Virus record (IMG/VR): IMGVR_UViG_3300025108_000483
Span: 1 to 20,600 of that record
Reading direction: 5' to 3' (one strand)
DNA: 20,600 nucleotides
Source of the DNA: a virus
Below, piece by piece: positions 1-7,222 of this stretch. How positions within the stretch are numbered: position 1 is the first letter of the stretch; every line of letters starts with the position of its first letter. The notes beneath the pieces were generated by a model. It worked only from the letters and a program-made list of their open reading frames with translations. It was not told the DNA's origin and did not search any database. The translations under genes were made by a program, and so were the position numbers.

Positions 1-318
1 GTTCGTCGTACTTTCCTCTATCTTGAGAAGATCACTAAGAAGACAATGCAGTTCTTCCTCTTTGAGAACAATACATTGTTCACTCGTACAAGAGTAGCTA
101 ATACTTTGACACCATTCTTTGAGCGTGTTAAAGCTTCTGATGGCTTGTATGACTTTATGATTGTCTGTGATGAGCGTAACAATACTGGTGAAGTAATTGA
201 CCAGAATGAGCTTGTTGTTGACATTTACTTGAAGCCAGTTCGTACTGCTGAGTTTATTCTCGTCAACTTTTACGCGACTAGAACAGATACAAACTTCGAA
301 GAGCTTGTTGGAAACTAA
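1..318 (+). CDS. 18: Tail sheath protein, C-terminal part (T4 gp18-like), 5' truncated by window
   Basis: The frame is open from base 1 and ends at TAA 316-318, giving the last 105 residues; the start lies before the window. The fragment contains RRTFLYLEKI, MQFFLFENNTLFTRTRV, DGLYDFMIVCDERNNT, VIDQNELVVDIYLKP and AEFILVNFYAT. In that order these match what I remember of the C-terminal domain of T4 gp18 (a helix, then FENN, YDFYVVCDETNNTP, VIDRNEF, KPARSINYITLNF). The sheath polymerises around the tail tube and contracts during infection; this domain makes the inter-subunit beta contacts. It is followed at once by a terminator and, after one intervening gene, by the tube gene, as expected for an 18-19 pair. 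An internal ATG at 46 is not the start because the conserved sequence continues upstream of it. Confidence 0.93.
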   Translation, partial: VRRTFLYLEKITKKTMQFFLFENNTLFTRTRVANTLTPFFERVKASDGLYDFMIVCDERNNTGEVIDQNELVVDIYLKPVRTAEFILVNFYATRTDTNFEELVGN

Positions 319-338
319 ATAGTTTGTCCAAACCAAAT

Positions 339-369
339 AGGAGGGGGTCGAAAGACCTCCTCTTTTTTT
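339..369 (+). terminator. Rho-independent terminator after the sheath gene
   Basis: An 11-bp stem (339-349 with 354-364, two G-U pairs) is closed by a GAAA tetraloop at 350-353 and runs into seven T at 363-369. It lies 20 bases after the sheath stop codon. The core GGTC-GAAA-GACC is the same design as the terminator at 1411-1438. Confidence 0.9.
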
Positions 370-390
370 GTGGAGAAATAGCTACAGTTG

Positions 391-398
391 CATAAATA
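391..398 (+). promoter_or_regulatory. T4-type late promoter (CATAAATA)
   Basis: CATAAATA differs from the T4 late consensus TATAAATA only at the first base. It sits between the sheath terminator and the ATG at 404, with 5 bases between motif and start codon. There is no Shine-Dalgarno sequence before the ATG, so by T4 spacing (motif about -13 to -6) the transcript would begin at or next to the ATG. Confidence 0.75.
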
Positions 399-403
399 AT
401 GGT

Positions 404-1384
404 ATGGCCCAACATAATAATTATGCCAAAGATAGAGACCTTATGATGGAAGCTTATGCCTCTGTTAGTGGTTATGTTCCGAGAACTTCAACTACTGCAT
501 TGCCACGTGGCTACGTTCTCACTGAAGCTCACTGCGATGAAGAAAGTTTAGAATCTGCTGAGCTTGGTGGTGACCTTTATGAAGTAGGTGCACCAGATCC
601 AAGTAATGAAAGCGAGCTTGTCATTTCTATTGTAAAACATGCTAATGGTTACATGATCACAACTGGTCAATTTAGCTCTCCAGAAGACTTTGTAACAAAA
701 GGTCCTGACAGTGCAATTGAAGCTGGTGGATATGCACTTACTCTTGATGGTAAGCTTATGGCGGAAGATGATCTTAAAGATGGTTTAGGTCATGAAGATA
801 ATGAGCGAGCAGAAGGAGCAGCTTATATGGCACCAGAAGGTATGGGGCCGGGTGAAGATGCTGAGCAGCGAGAGGGTGCTACACATAAGTATACTGTTAT
901 TGAAAATGACAAGGAAGGTAGCATTCAACCAATGGAATACAGGCAACCAGAAGGTGATCTTATCAAGACTGTTAAGAGTGGTGGTATGGTTAAGAAGTGT
1001 TATCAGCATCCAGCGGGTCGTGAGTGGGTTGTTGAATCTGATAGACCAATTGATTTTAATCAGGAAGGTAGCTGGACATGGGATGAAGATGCTGAGCAGC
1101 GAGAGGGTGCTACAAATGAGTTTCCTGATGGTGAAGGTAAGTATGAGGTAGCAAGCGTTGGTGGAATGCATGGCCAATCCATAATGAGAGGTAAGAAGTT
1201 TAACTCTTTGGCAGATGCATGTGCCCATGCTGGTTGTGATCTGAGTGAAGTTACTTCAGACAAGGATGGGTGGTTCGATATGGAGGGTGATGGTAAAACT
1301 CTTGAGTTTATGGTAGATGAAGATACAGCTATCGTTATGCATAAGAATCTTCCAGCCGAAGACAGCTCTTGCGCTTCCCACTAA
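404..1384 (+). CDS. Unknown acidic protein with repeated EDAEQREGAT joints, between sheath and tube genes
   Basis: A 326-residue acidic protein that I do not recognise. It begins MAQHNNYAKDRDLMMEAYAS. Three regions can be seen: about residues 25-145 (YVLTEAH, LVISIVKHANGYMITTG), about 161-226, and about 238-326 (KYEVASVGG, FNSLADACAHAGCDL, a probable small alpha/beta domain). They are separated by two copies of EDAEQREGAT, at 151-160 and 228-237, encoded by a perfect 31-bp direct repeat. I chose ATG 404 because the frame extends upstream only through a TTG at 368 inside the terminator, and because 404 lies exactly 5 bases after the late-promoter motif, as at other genes here. There is no signal peptide or membrane segment. 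The gene has its own promoter and its own terminator, so it reads as an insulated late unit inserted between gp18 and gp19. A virion or head-associated role is possible but is inference only. Confidence 0.8.
   Translation: MAQHNNYAKDRDLMMEAYASVSGYVPRTSTTALPRGYVLTEAHCDEESLESAELGGDLYEVGAPDPSNESELVISIVKHANGYMITTGQFSSPEDFVTKGPDSAIEAGGYALTLDGKLMAEDDLKDGLGHEDNERAEGAAYMAPEGMGPGEDAEQREGATHKYTVIENDKEGSIQPMEYRQPEGDLIKTVKSGGMVKKCYQHPAGREWVVESDRPIDFNQEGSWTWDEDAEQREGATNEFPDGEGKYEVASVGGMHGQSIMRGKKFNSLADACAHAGCDLSEVTSDKDGWFDMEGDGKTLEFMVDEDTAIVMHKNLPAEDSSCASH
853..883 (+). repeat. 31-bp direct repeat, copy 1
   Basis: This is identical over 31 bases to 1084-1114 and encodes EDAEQREGAT in frame. The first 18 bases (TGAAGATGCTGAGCAGCG) recur a third time at 13560-13577 in a different gene, again in the same reading frame. 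Confidence 0.95.
1084..1114 (+). repeat. 31-bp direct repeat, copy 2
   Basis: Perfect copy of 853-883, 231 bases downstream in the same frame, so the two encoded peptides are exactly 77 residues apart. The flanking sequence is not repeated. Confidence 0.95.
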
Positions 1385-1410
1385 TCTACATTAAAATATA
1401 ACTTTTTACA

Positions 1411-1438
1411 AGAGAAGGTCGCAAGACCTTCTCTTTTT
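1411..1438 (+). terminator. Rho-independent terminator before the tail tube gene
   Basis: A perfect 10-bp stem (1411-1420 with 1425-1434) with a GCAA tetraloop is followed by a short T run (1434-1438). It lies 26 bases after the stop codon at 1384 and just before the late promoter of the tube gene. Confidence 0.92.
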
Positions 1439-1450
1439 AAGTGCTCTAGA

Positions 1451-1458
1451 CATAAATA
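1451..1458 (+). promoter_or_regulatory. T4-type late promoter (CATAAATA) for the tail tube gene
   Basis: CATAAATAAT is the same ten-base string as at 391-400. Here 8 bases separate the motif from ATG 1467, so the predicted leader is only about 3 bases. No Shine-Dalgarno sequence is present. Confidence 0.75.
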
Positions 1459-1466
1459 ATAGTACA

Positions 1467-2006
1467 ATGCCAGTATCACAAAATATTCAAAACTTCTACC
1501 GTACCGCAGCTGATAAAGACTTCAGCCGTGATTTTCTTTTCCGTGTGACTCAGATGCAGTTGCAAGGTGTACCTGCTCTTAGTGAAAGTGATCTTATCTA
1601 TGTTAAGGCTGCTTCACTTCCAGGACGTAACATTGGTAACGTTGCTGTACCCTATATGGGTCTTAGCTTAAACGTTCCAGGTGCTGTAACTTATCCAGGA
1701 TCTGAAGCTTATCAACTTAGCTTCTACCTTGATGGTGAAAGCTCACTTCGTAACTTCTTTGAAACTGCTTCACGTGCACTCTTTAACGATGAGTCCTCTA
1801 CCGGTGAGTATGGTACACCTGATGATGATTTCTACATTCAGCTTGCTCAGCTTGATAAAGACCTTGAGCCTATCACCGAATATAAGCTAGTAGGAGCTTC
1901 CCTTCGTAATGTAAATCCAATCTCATATACGATTGCTGGTGGTACAGGTGCTACAGTTAGCGTTGATTGTACTATTTCTTACCACTTCTACACAAAAGAG
2001 CGTTAA
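1467..2006 (+). CDS. 19: Tail tube protein (T4 gp19-like)
   Basis: A 179-residue protein, close to the 163 residues of T4 gp19. It forms the stacked hexameric rings of the inner tail tube through which DNA passes. Diagnostic stretches are NFYRTAADKDFSRDFLFRVT near the N-terminus, VKAASLPGRNIGNVAVPYMG at about 51-70 (the tube-family LPA/LPG...IPV segment), LNVPGAVTYPG, and a C-terminal beta strand VSVDCTISYHFY. The gene follows its own terminator and late promoter, as expected for a high-copy structural protein. It is the first gene of a nine-gene tail block read on the plus strand. The ATG at 1467 is the only plausible start, near the promoter. Confidence 0.9.
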   Translation: MPVSQNIQNFYRTAADKDFSRDFLFRVTQMQLQGVPALSESDLIYVKAASLPGRNIGNVAVPYMGLSLNVPGAVTYPGSEAYQLSFYLDGESSLRNFFETASRALFNDESSTGEYGTPDDDFYIQLAQLDKDLEPITEYKLVGASLRNVNPISYTIAGGTGATVSVDCTISYHFYTKER

Positions 2007-2011
2007 TTTAA

Positions 2012-2737
2012 ATGCCTAATGCTATTCGAAAGCGTCTTCGTCTACACCAAGACTGGACAAACGACATCCCTCTCAAGAACATTTGGGGGATTAACTTCTC
2101 AGCTCGTACTGGCAGTGGAGCGATGGTTAATGTCGGTGACGCTATTGAATATTTCTTAGACATATATAGACCTAACACCTATAAGGTTGATAACGACCTT
2201 TTCGATAGAGTATCTGACTTTGATTCTGGCTTTCTTCTCGCACAAGATGTAAAAATGCCAGGATTAACTCTTAAAACAGATGAACAAAGTATACCAGGTT
2301 CTGGTGGTATGCCAGCTATGCAATATTCAAATCGTATAGCTGAGAATCATAAAATGACAATATCATTTCTTGAGACTAATAGAGATGTATTTTCTTTCTT
2401 TATACAGCCTTGGATTGTTGCTTGCTCATATGCTGGTTTGATCGAAGATGATAACGAACCGGATATTAAATGTAATATTGATGTTATACAATACTCTCGT
2501 ACAGCTGAGAAATATGGTGATAAACTTGGTGAGTCAAATAAACGTCGGCGTAGAAATGATTCAGTAGAGTATGGTATTCGTAAGATGCATACATTCTACG
2601 ATTGTGTACCTTATCAATATGATGGTGATAGGTTTAGTTACGGTAAACAGTCCTTATCTGACATAACACGAACCGTAGGCTGGAACTTTGCGCACTATCA
2701 ATTAAATACTCCAAGAGGAGTGTTAAATGGAATTTAG
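2012..2737 (+). CDS. Second tail-tube-fold protein, probable baseplate tube initiator (gp54-like?)
   Basis: A 241-residue protein starting 5 bases after the tube gene stop. The segment LAQDVKMPGLTLKTDEQSIP followed by MTISFLETNRDVFSFFIQPW resembles the tube-protein pattern (a VK..LPG strand, then a strand and helix beginning F...). A basic insertion SNKRRRRNDS lies near residues 176-185. T4 uses gp48 and gp54, both tube-like, to start tube polymerisation on the baseplate; this protein is shorter than T4 gp54 (320 residues), so the assignment rests on fold-like pattern and position. There is only a weak AAGAG 12 bases before the ATG, so it is probably co-transcribed and translated with gp19. 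Another tail completion or adaptor protein is possible. Confidence 0.6.
   Translation: MPNAIRKRLRLHQDWTNDIPLKNIWGINFSARTGSGAMVNVGDAIEYFLDIYRPNTYKVDNDLFDRVSDFDSGFLLAQDVKMPGLTLKTDEQSIPGSGGMPAMQYSNRIAENHKMTISFLETNRDVFSFFIQPWIVACSYAGLIEDDNEPDIKCNIDVIQYSRTAEKYGDKLGESNKRRRRNDSVEYGIRKMHTFYDCVPYQYDGDRFSYGKQSLSDITRTVGWNFAHYQLNTPRGVLNGI
2701..2708 (+). promoter_or_regulatory. Possible internal late promoter (ATTAAATA)
   Basis: ATTAAATA lies inside the end of the preceding gene, 18 bases before ATG 2727. This is the longer spacing expected for a transcript with a normal leader, and it is the one gene here with a good Shine-Dalgarno sequence. The motif is short and within coding sequence, so it could be chance. 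Confidence 0.4.
2714..2720 (+). promoter_or_regulatory. Shine-Dalgarno sequence (AGAGGAG) of the 2727 gene
   Basis: AGAGGAG ends 6 bases before ATG 2727. It is the only convincing ribosome binding site I found in the window, and it belongs to a gene whose start overlaps the preceding gene by 11 bases. Confidence 0.8.
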
Positions 2738-3536
2738 TATTGAAGTAAACTTACCATCAGGTAAGAGAGTTAGAGTTAAGGAGCTTAATAATGAAGAGTA
2801 TCTCGCTATTATTAAATTTGCGCAGAATAAAGACTTTAGAGGTCTTGGTGCGTTCCTTGATAATCTCTACATAAGACCAGATTTAAATATAGTTGATAGA
2901 ATATATCTTCTCATTTATATGAGAATGACATTTATCGAGCCAGATATTAACTTATCTATTAAAGAAAATTCAGTAGCAGTTAGTGTTGCGTCGATGCTAG
3001 ATAAGATTGAAGAGAGTTATGTTGACTTAGAGACAAATATATCTATAAATGGTATCGAGATTACATTAGATCTACCATGTATAACATATTATGAGAATAT
3101 AGATGAGCTACTCATTTCTACTATCAAGCATATTCAGATAGGTAATGACTCTATTGACTATAATGAACTAGATGATGAAGTCCAGGCAGAGGTATTGAGT
3201 AATCTACCTGCATCTGTATTTGAGTACGTTAACAAGTTTCTAGAAACTATACAAGAGAACTTACTAAATGTTGATCTTATTGAAAGTAACGATAGTATTG
3301 GGCTAGAGTCGACACGTATTAATCTATTGGCAAATAATGTGCTAGAGTTTATATCGAGCCTTTATGGTACAGATTTAGAAGGCTTCTATTCAATGATCTA
3401 TTCTTTCCAGAATACTATTATGCCTGGTAGTAATTATTTCTTTAAGATGTCACCTATTGAGTCACGTATTATAATGAACACTCATAGTAACAGAGTTAAA
3501 GAAGAGAATGACCGGTTGCAAAAGCAGCAACAGTAA
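2727..3536 (+). CDS. Baseplate hub/assembly protein (T4 gp26/gp51-type)
   Basis: A 269-residue acidic protein overlapping the preceding gene by 11 bases. It opens with a beta hairpin and helix, EFSIEVNLPSGKRVRVKELNNEEYLAIIKF, in the style of the T4 gp26/gp51 group (SGK..R.K......EYL..LK). It has a second beta pair near residues 100-115 (ISINGIEITLDLP), LPASVFEYVNKFL near 160, and a helical C-terminus ending in Gln-rich REN-type sequence. The next gene has the same overall plan, which suggests the two are paralogues. In T4, gp26 and gp51 act in assembly of the central baseplate hub, upstream of the tape measure gene 29; the order here agrees. The family call is from pattern and position, not from a strong motif. 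Confidence 0.6.
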   Translation: MEFSIEVNLPSGKRVRVKELNNEEYLAIIKFAQNKDFRGLGAFLDNLYIRPDLNIVDRIYLLIYMRMTFIEPDINLSIKENSVAVSVASMLDKIEESYVDLETNISINGIEITLDLPCITYYENIDELLISTIKHIQIGNDSIDYNELDDEVQAEVLSNLPASVFEYVNKFLETIQENLLNVDLIESNDSIGLESTRINLLANNVLEFISSLYGTDLEGFYSMIYSFQNTIMPGSNYFFKMSPIESRIIMNTHSNRVKEENDRLQKQQQ

Positions 3537-3543
3537 TTAAATA
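3536..3543 (+). promoter_or_regulatory. T4-type late promoter (ATTAAATA)
   Basis: ATTAAATA begins on the last base of the upstream stop codon (TAA 3534-3536) and ends 5 bases before ATG 3549. No Shine-Dalgarno sequence precedes the start. Confidence 0.72.
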
Positions 3544-3548
3544 ACTGT

Positions 3549-4289
3549 ATGAGTTCAACCGCTAGAAGCTTTCTAAACAAGCTTAAGGATATTAATGAGT
3601 CAAATACCGTTAACGTAAAAGTACCTTCCACAGGTGAAAAAGTAGATTTTAGGCTTATTAGTGTAAGTCAACAGAAAGCTCTCCTTCGTACAGCTTTTGA
3701 TGGAGTTGATGGTGTTATAGACAGAGCAGTAATAACGAATAAAATTATTAAAGATAATTCAACTATTGAAGATGAATTTCTAATTGTTGATAAGCCGGCT
3801 ATTTTCATCGCTCTTCGCAAAGAGTCTCTTGGCTCAAAGATTAAGATTAAGGATGAGGAGTATGACCTTGATAATGTAACACCGCTTGATAAGGCTGATG
3901 TAAAGCTTAAGCATACAATCGTGTTTGATGATATTAAGGTTAACTTGAAAGTACCTACCCTTACTATTGATAGTGAAGTAGCAGCGAAGCTTGCAAAGGA
4001 GATTGCCAAGGTACAAGGTACTGATGATAAAATTAAGCAGGGTATTGACACTGTTATATCACATGAATCTTGTAAGTATATCGATAAGGTATCAGTTGGT
4101 GAAGATGTTATTGAATTTGCTACAATTAGTGTACACGAGAGAGTAGATATTGTTAATAACCTACCACTATCACTAAACAATGAGATCGTTACTTATATTG
4201 GTAGTATTAAAACGGCCACAGATAAAGCTCTGACTGTGGCTGAGGAAGTAGTTGTAGAAATTGATGCAAGCTTCCTATCTGGTGATTAA
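3549..4289 (+). CDS. 26: Baseplate hub protein (T4 gp26-like)
   Basis: A 246-residue protein. The N-terminal pattern is NTVNVKVPSTGEKVDFRLIS followed by a helix beginning SVSQQKALLR, like the cyanophage/T4 gp26 pattern (LPSTG..V.FRP....EEK.LL). Near residues 95-135 lies a four-strand segment with LKHTIVFDDIKVNLKVPT, and near the C-terminus LPLSLNNEIVTYI. It shares its plan with the preceding gene (hairpin, helix, central beta segment, LP.S....V..). It probably works in assembly of the baseplate hub with the tape measure encoded next. Its own late promoter overlaps the stop of the gene before it, and its own stop lies inside the promoter of the gene after it. Confidence 0.65.
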   Translation: MSSTARSFLNKLKDINESNTVNVKVPSTGEKVDFRLISVSQQKALLRTAFDGVDGVIDRAVITNKIIKDNSTIEDEFLIVDKPAIFIALRKESLGSKIKIKDEEYDLDNVTPLDKADVKLKHTIVFDDIKVNLKVPTLTIDSEVAAKLAKEIAKVQGTDDKIKQGIDTVISHESCKYIDKVSVGEDVIEFATISVHERVDIVNNLPLSLNNEIVTYIGSIKTATDKALTVAEEVVVEIDASFLSGD

Positions 4290-4292
4290 ATA
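4285..4292 (+). promoter_or_regulatory. T4-type late promoter (ATTAAATA) for the tape measure gene
   Basis: The upstream stop codon (TAA 4287-4289) lies inside the ATTAAATA motif. The motif ends 5 bases before the GTG at 4298. The flanking 15-base string CTGGTGATTAAATAA recurs at 13680-13694 (promoter of the 13699 gene). Confidence 0.75.
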
Positions 4293-4297
4293 ATAAT

Positions 4298-5974
4298 GTG
4301 GCTGAAGACTCTACTAACCCATTTGCCAGTATATTAGGCGCTCTTTCTAGTAAGAAGGGCGATAAAGGCGTGAGGAAAGATAGCGACGTTAAAGTAAAAG
4401 CTCAATTAGTTCCAGCTGAAGTAGCTCGTTACGAGAGAATCTTCAGTATAATGAAGGAAGTGGTACACCCTGATCCTGAGGTGGGGAAGTTAGAAGAGGA
4501 TAAGGAAAAAAACGCCATGTCTGGTATGAACGGCGTGTTGAAGAGCTTAGGTATTGATAGTGGTTCAGGTGGAATAGGTAAATATACAGCTCTTTTAGGT
4601 GCTGGTCTGGCGGCTACAGCTTTAGCTTTCATGACCGATAAGGAGAAATTGTTAACAATGGCCTTTAAAGTAGCTAAGTTTCTTCCTATTAAGCTGCTTA
4701 AAGGTCTTCCTCTTGTTGGATCTCTTTTAAACTTTGGATTTGCTTATCAAGCATTTCAAGAGGATAAACCTTTAAAAGGAGTATGGGAGCTGACTTCCGG
4801 AATAGCTGGTCTCGTACCAGGAATTGGTACAGCTATATCAATTGGTATGGACATGATTATGTATATGTTCGAACAAAAAGAGGCGGAAGAGGCGGCGAAA
4901 GGTAAGAAAATAGACTTTAAAACATGGTTGGCAGACTGTGCCTCAAATATGGGGATGACTATCTTTAATAACATTAAGGATGGCAAGGTTCCTCTTTTAA
5001 GTGGGTTCTGGATGTTTGGTGAAGGTCTTGGCCATTTTTTGATTGCAGACTGGGACAAAGGACTTGAATGTTGGGAAAAGATTCTACCTGCTTTCTTAGG
5101 TCAAGCTAGTGATGAAGATAGACAGAGTTTCTGGGATGGTGTTAATGCTATGAACCAATTGACAGCAGATGGTGCTGAGATTGCTTATGAGAAAGCAAGC
5201 ACTTGGACTGGCGATGCTTGGAGCTTTGTTACAGCGTTCTTTACTGATGTAGGAGTGTCGATCCAAGGTTGGTTTAATGGTGTTATGGATTGGTTTGATA
5301 AGACACTTGACGAAGGCAAGAAGCAAATTAATCAGTTCACTAGCGATCTTTTTGGAAAGGAAATATTTGAACTCGAAAGTGAAAAGAACTTAACGAGTGA
5401 GACGAGTGCCGAGCGCAACTCAAGGGAGGCCCGCATCCGCGCCGAGATGGATGAGCAAGCAGCTGCTAATAAAATGTTCGGTTCGGAAAAAATGACAAAA
5501 GCTGAGTGGGATGCGATTATGAAACCTATTGATGCTGATGGTAGTGAGCTTTCTGGTGACGAACTCAATGCCTGGCGAAAGAGGAGGTCGGAAGCTTTTG
5601 CTGAAAACTTAAGTAAGTACAGAGCAGAAATGAAAAAGAGGGGTGATGCTTGGACAGCTGGTCAACTGGCTGGTAAATCAAATACAGAGATGGGCTATGG
5701 GGAACCACAAGCTGTCAAAGATGGTATTGTTCATCAGAATGGTAGGGCAACTCGTATTGATAGTGAAGATAGTGGAATCTTTGCTAAGCCAGGTGGTCCA
5801 ATCGACAAGATGCTTGATCAAAACTCTGCTGTTATGAAGACTATTCAGAGTATCAACGCTCAACAACTTAACGTATTAGTAGAGATTCGTAACGGAATCA
5901 ACGCCCTAAAGAGTAGTGGTGGTGGAGAATTAACCTTTGCTAGTGCAAATTTAACCCAAGAATTTTTTGAATAA
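4298..5974 (+). CDS. 29: Tail tape measure protein (T4 gp29-like)
   Basis: A 558-residue protein, close to T4 gp29 (590). Tape measure proteins set tail length and fill the tube lumen. Visible features: a charged N-terminus; three hydrophobic helical segments at about 92-112, 118-150 and 163-190 (LLGAGLAATALAFM, LPLVGSLLNFGFAYQAF, GIAGLVPGIGTAISIG); Trp-rich helices at 280-340; charged helices at 365-460; and a C-terminal motif at about 473-505 (VKDGIVHQNGRATRIDSEDS, then GGPI) of the kind found near the end of many tape measure and tail length proteins. The start is GTG: the ATG two bases earlier is in another frame and stops after 13 codons, while GTG is exactly 5 bases from the promoter motif. 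The stop TAA shares a base with the next ATG. Confidence 0.85.
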   Translation: MAEDSTNPFASILGALSSKKGDKGVRKDSDVKVKAQLVPAEVARYERIFSIMKEVVHPDPEVGKLEEDKEKNAMSGMNGVLKSLGIDSGSGGIGKYTALLGAGLAATALAFMTDKEKLLTMAFKVAKFLPIKLLKGLPLVGSLLNFGFAYQAFQEDKPLKGVWELTSGIAGLVPGIGTAISIGMDMIMYMFEQKEAEEAAKGKKIDFKTWLADCASNMGMTIFNNIKDGKVPLLSGFWMFGEGLGHFLIADWDKGLECWEKILPAFLGQASDEDRQSFWDGVNAMNQLTADGAEIAYEKASTWTGDAWSFVTAFFTDVGVSIQGWFNGVMDWFDKTLDEGKKQINQFTSDLFGKEIFELESEKNLTSETSAERNSREARIRAEMDEQAAANKMFGSEKMTKAEWDAIMKPIDADGSELSGDELNAWRKRRSEAFAENLSKYRAEMKKRGDAWTAGQLAGKSNTEMGYGEPQAVKDGIVHQNGRATRIDSEDSGIFAKPGGPIDKMLDQNSAVMKTIQSINAQQLNVLVEIRNGINALKSSGGGELTFASANLTQEFFE

Positions 5975-7185
5975 TGAGCACAGTATTAGTTAACACGACC
6001 GGTGGGTCTACATTTCAGGGCGGGACTTCAATAGCTGATTTTGGTGTAGATAATTCTGCTATTAAAGAATTAGGCCTTGAACTAAACGATGCAGATAAGA
6101 GACCAATACTCAAGCCAACTAGACAGGTAATCGATGTAGTTAATGACTTTAGTTGGTATGCTGGTCCTAAAGCCTCTCCTAAGGCTCTTAATAGAGTACC
6201 TTGCTGCTTTCTTACTGAGAGAGAGCAGCTACTTAGCTCTGTAATTGCTGGTAGTATTTACTATCTAAATGCTGGAGGGCAGTTTACAAAGGGTGTTTTG
6301 GAGAGTAAGTTTGTAACATCTCTATTGGGTAAGGCAGCAGAAAATACTGCTACTGATTCTGTTATTGGTGGAACAGCCAAATTCCTTGGCTCTGCAATTG
6401 ATGCTATTCAAAGTATTGCTGGTTCAGAGTTGGATAGAGGGCTTCTCACTCAACATAATCTTAATTCGTTACACGGTATCTACTACACCAAGCCAACAGA
6501 CTTTAAATATAGACTACCGCTTTATGCAGCACCTGAAGGGGAGTTGAGTGAAGGGTTCGGGACAAATAACGCTGGTCAGGTAGGTGAGATAGCTGGAAAG
6601 GTTATTAACAAAATAACTGATGTAGCTGAAATGATGGCTAAAGGTGTTAACTTTAGCCAGCCAGGAGTATATATTGAAAAACCACAATACTTTCAAGGTG
6701 CAGGTGGTAGATCAGAGACAGTGAAGTTTCCTTTATCTAATACAGTTAGACGTGGTACAGCATCTCCAATTCAACAGAACTATGAACTCTTATGGCTATT
6801 GGCATTTCAGAATAGACCGTATAAGACTACATTTGCAAGAACACCTCCACCAAAGCTATATACAGTTACTGTACCAGGCCACTTCTCTATGCCATATGCT
6901 TACATTGATAATATGTCTGTTGAGTTTGTGGGTACAGTTAGAAAGTCATACGTATATGTACCGTCCGGTGGTAGTGGTGAAGGAGCATTAACAGCTAAAA
7001 AGATTAAGACTGATGTACCTGAAGCATATCAAGTATCATTAACATTTAAATCCCTTCTCGGTGAGTACGGTAATACTATGGTTTCAAATGCGTTTAATAC
7101 ATCTTTTGATGATAACAAAGTATCGGTAGGGGACGCTCCTAACGAAGCGGATTTGCAGTTCAATAACGTCGAATCAGGCTTTTAG
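5974..7185 (+). CDS. 48: Baseplate tail-tube cap protein (T4 gp48-like)
   Basis: A 403-residue protein (T4 gp48 has 364). It directly follows the tape measure gene with a TAATG overlap, the same place that gp48 holds after gp29 in T4. The C-terminal part (about 305-380), with PPPKLYTVTVPGHFSMPYAY, IDNMSVEFVG and AYQVSLTFKSLLGEYGNTM, has the alternating-strand pattern of a tube-fold domain. The N-terminal part has LNRVPCCFLTEREQLL and Ala/Gly-rich helices that may contact the tape measure protein. gp48 with gp54 caps the hub and nucleates the tube. The 2012-2737 gene is the other candidate for one of these two roles, and which is gp48 or gp54 cannot be settled by eye. Confidence 0.62.
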   Translation: MSTVLVNTTGGSTFQGGTSIADFGVDNSAIKELGLELNDADKRPILKPTRQVIDVVNDFSWYAGPKASPKALNRVPCCFLTEREQLLSSVIAGSIYYLNAGGQFTKGVLESKFVTSLLGKAAENTATDSVIGGTAKFLGSAIDAIQSIAGSELDRGLLTQHNLNSLHGIYYTKPTDFKYRLPLYAAPEGELSEGFGTNNAGQVGEIAGKVINKITDVAEMMAKGVNFSQPGVYIEKPQYFQGAGGRSETVKFPLSNTVRRGTASPIQQNYELLWLLAFQNRPYKTTFARTPPPKLYTVTVPGHFSMPYAYIDNMSVEFVGTVRKSYVYVPSGGSGEGALTAKKIKTDVPEAYQVSLTFKSLLGEYGNTMVSNAFNTSFDDNKVSVGDAPNEADLQFNNVESGF

Positions 7186-7187
7186 AC

Positions 7188-7195
7188 GCTAAATA
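7188..7195 (+). promoter_or_regulatory. Probable late promoter (GCTAAATA)
   Basis: GCTAAATA begins 2 bases after the upstream stop codon and lies 27 bases before ATG 7223. The expected leader is about 22 bases, longer than at the other late genes here, yet without a Shine-Dalgarno sequence. The first bases are a weaker match to the late consensus. Confidence 0.5.
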
Positions 7196-7222
7196 ATAAA
7201 TTTATCCTCTATCAATTAAAAC

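Noticed and set aside
315-321. CTAAATA over the sheath stop codon as another late promoter
   Set aside because: No start codon follows at any suitable distance and the terminator comes right after it; probably chance or a remnant.
399-401. ATG just after the late promoter at 391-398
   Set aside because: It is out of frame with the long gene and directly abuts the motif, upstream of the expected transcription start.
368-403. Upstream TTG start extending the 404 gene to 368
   Set aside because: It lies in the T run of a strong terminator and upstream of the late promoter, so it would not be on the late transcript. ATG 404 has the 5-base promoter spacing seen elsewhere.
785-1228. 147-codon minus-strand open frame
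   Set aside because: It lies fully opposite the 404-1384 gene, is rich in Leu/Ile/Thr/Ser as shadow frames are, and has no promoter or start signal.
3668-4180. 170-codon minus-strand open frame
   Set aside because: Shadow of the gp26-like gene; composition is Ser/Leu-rich with no recognisable domain.
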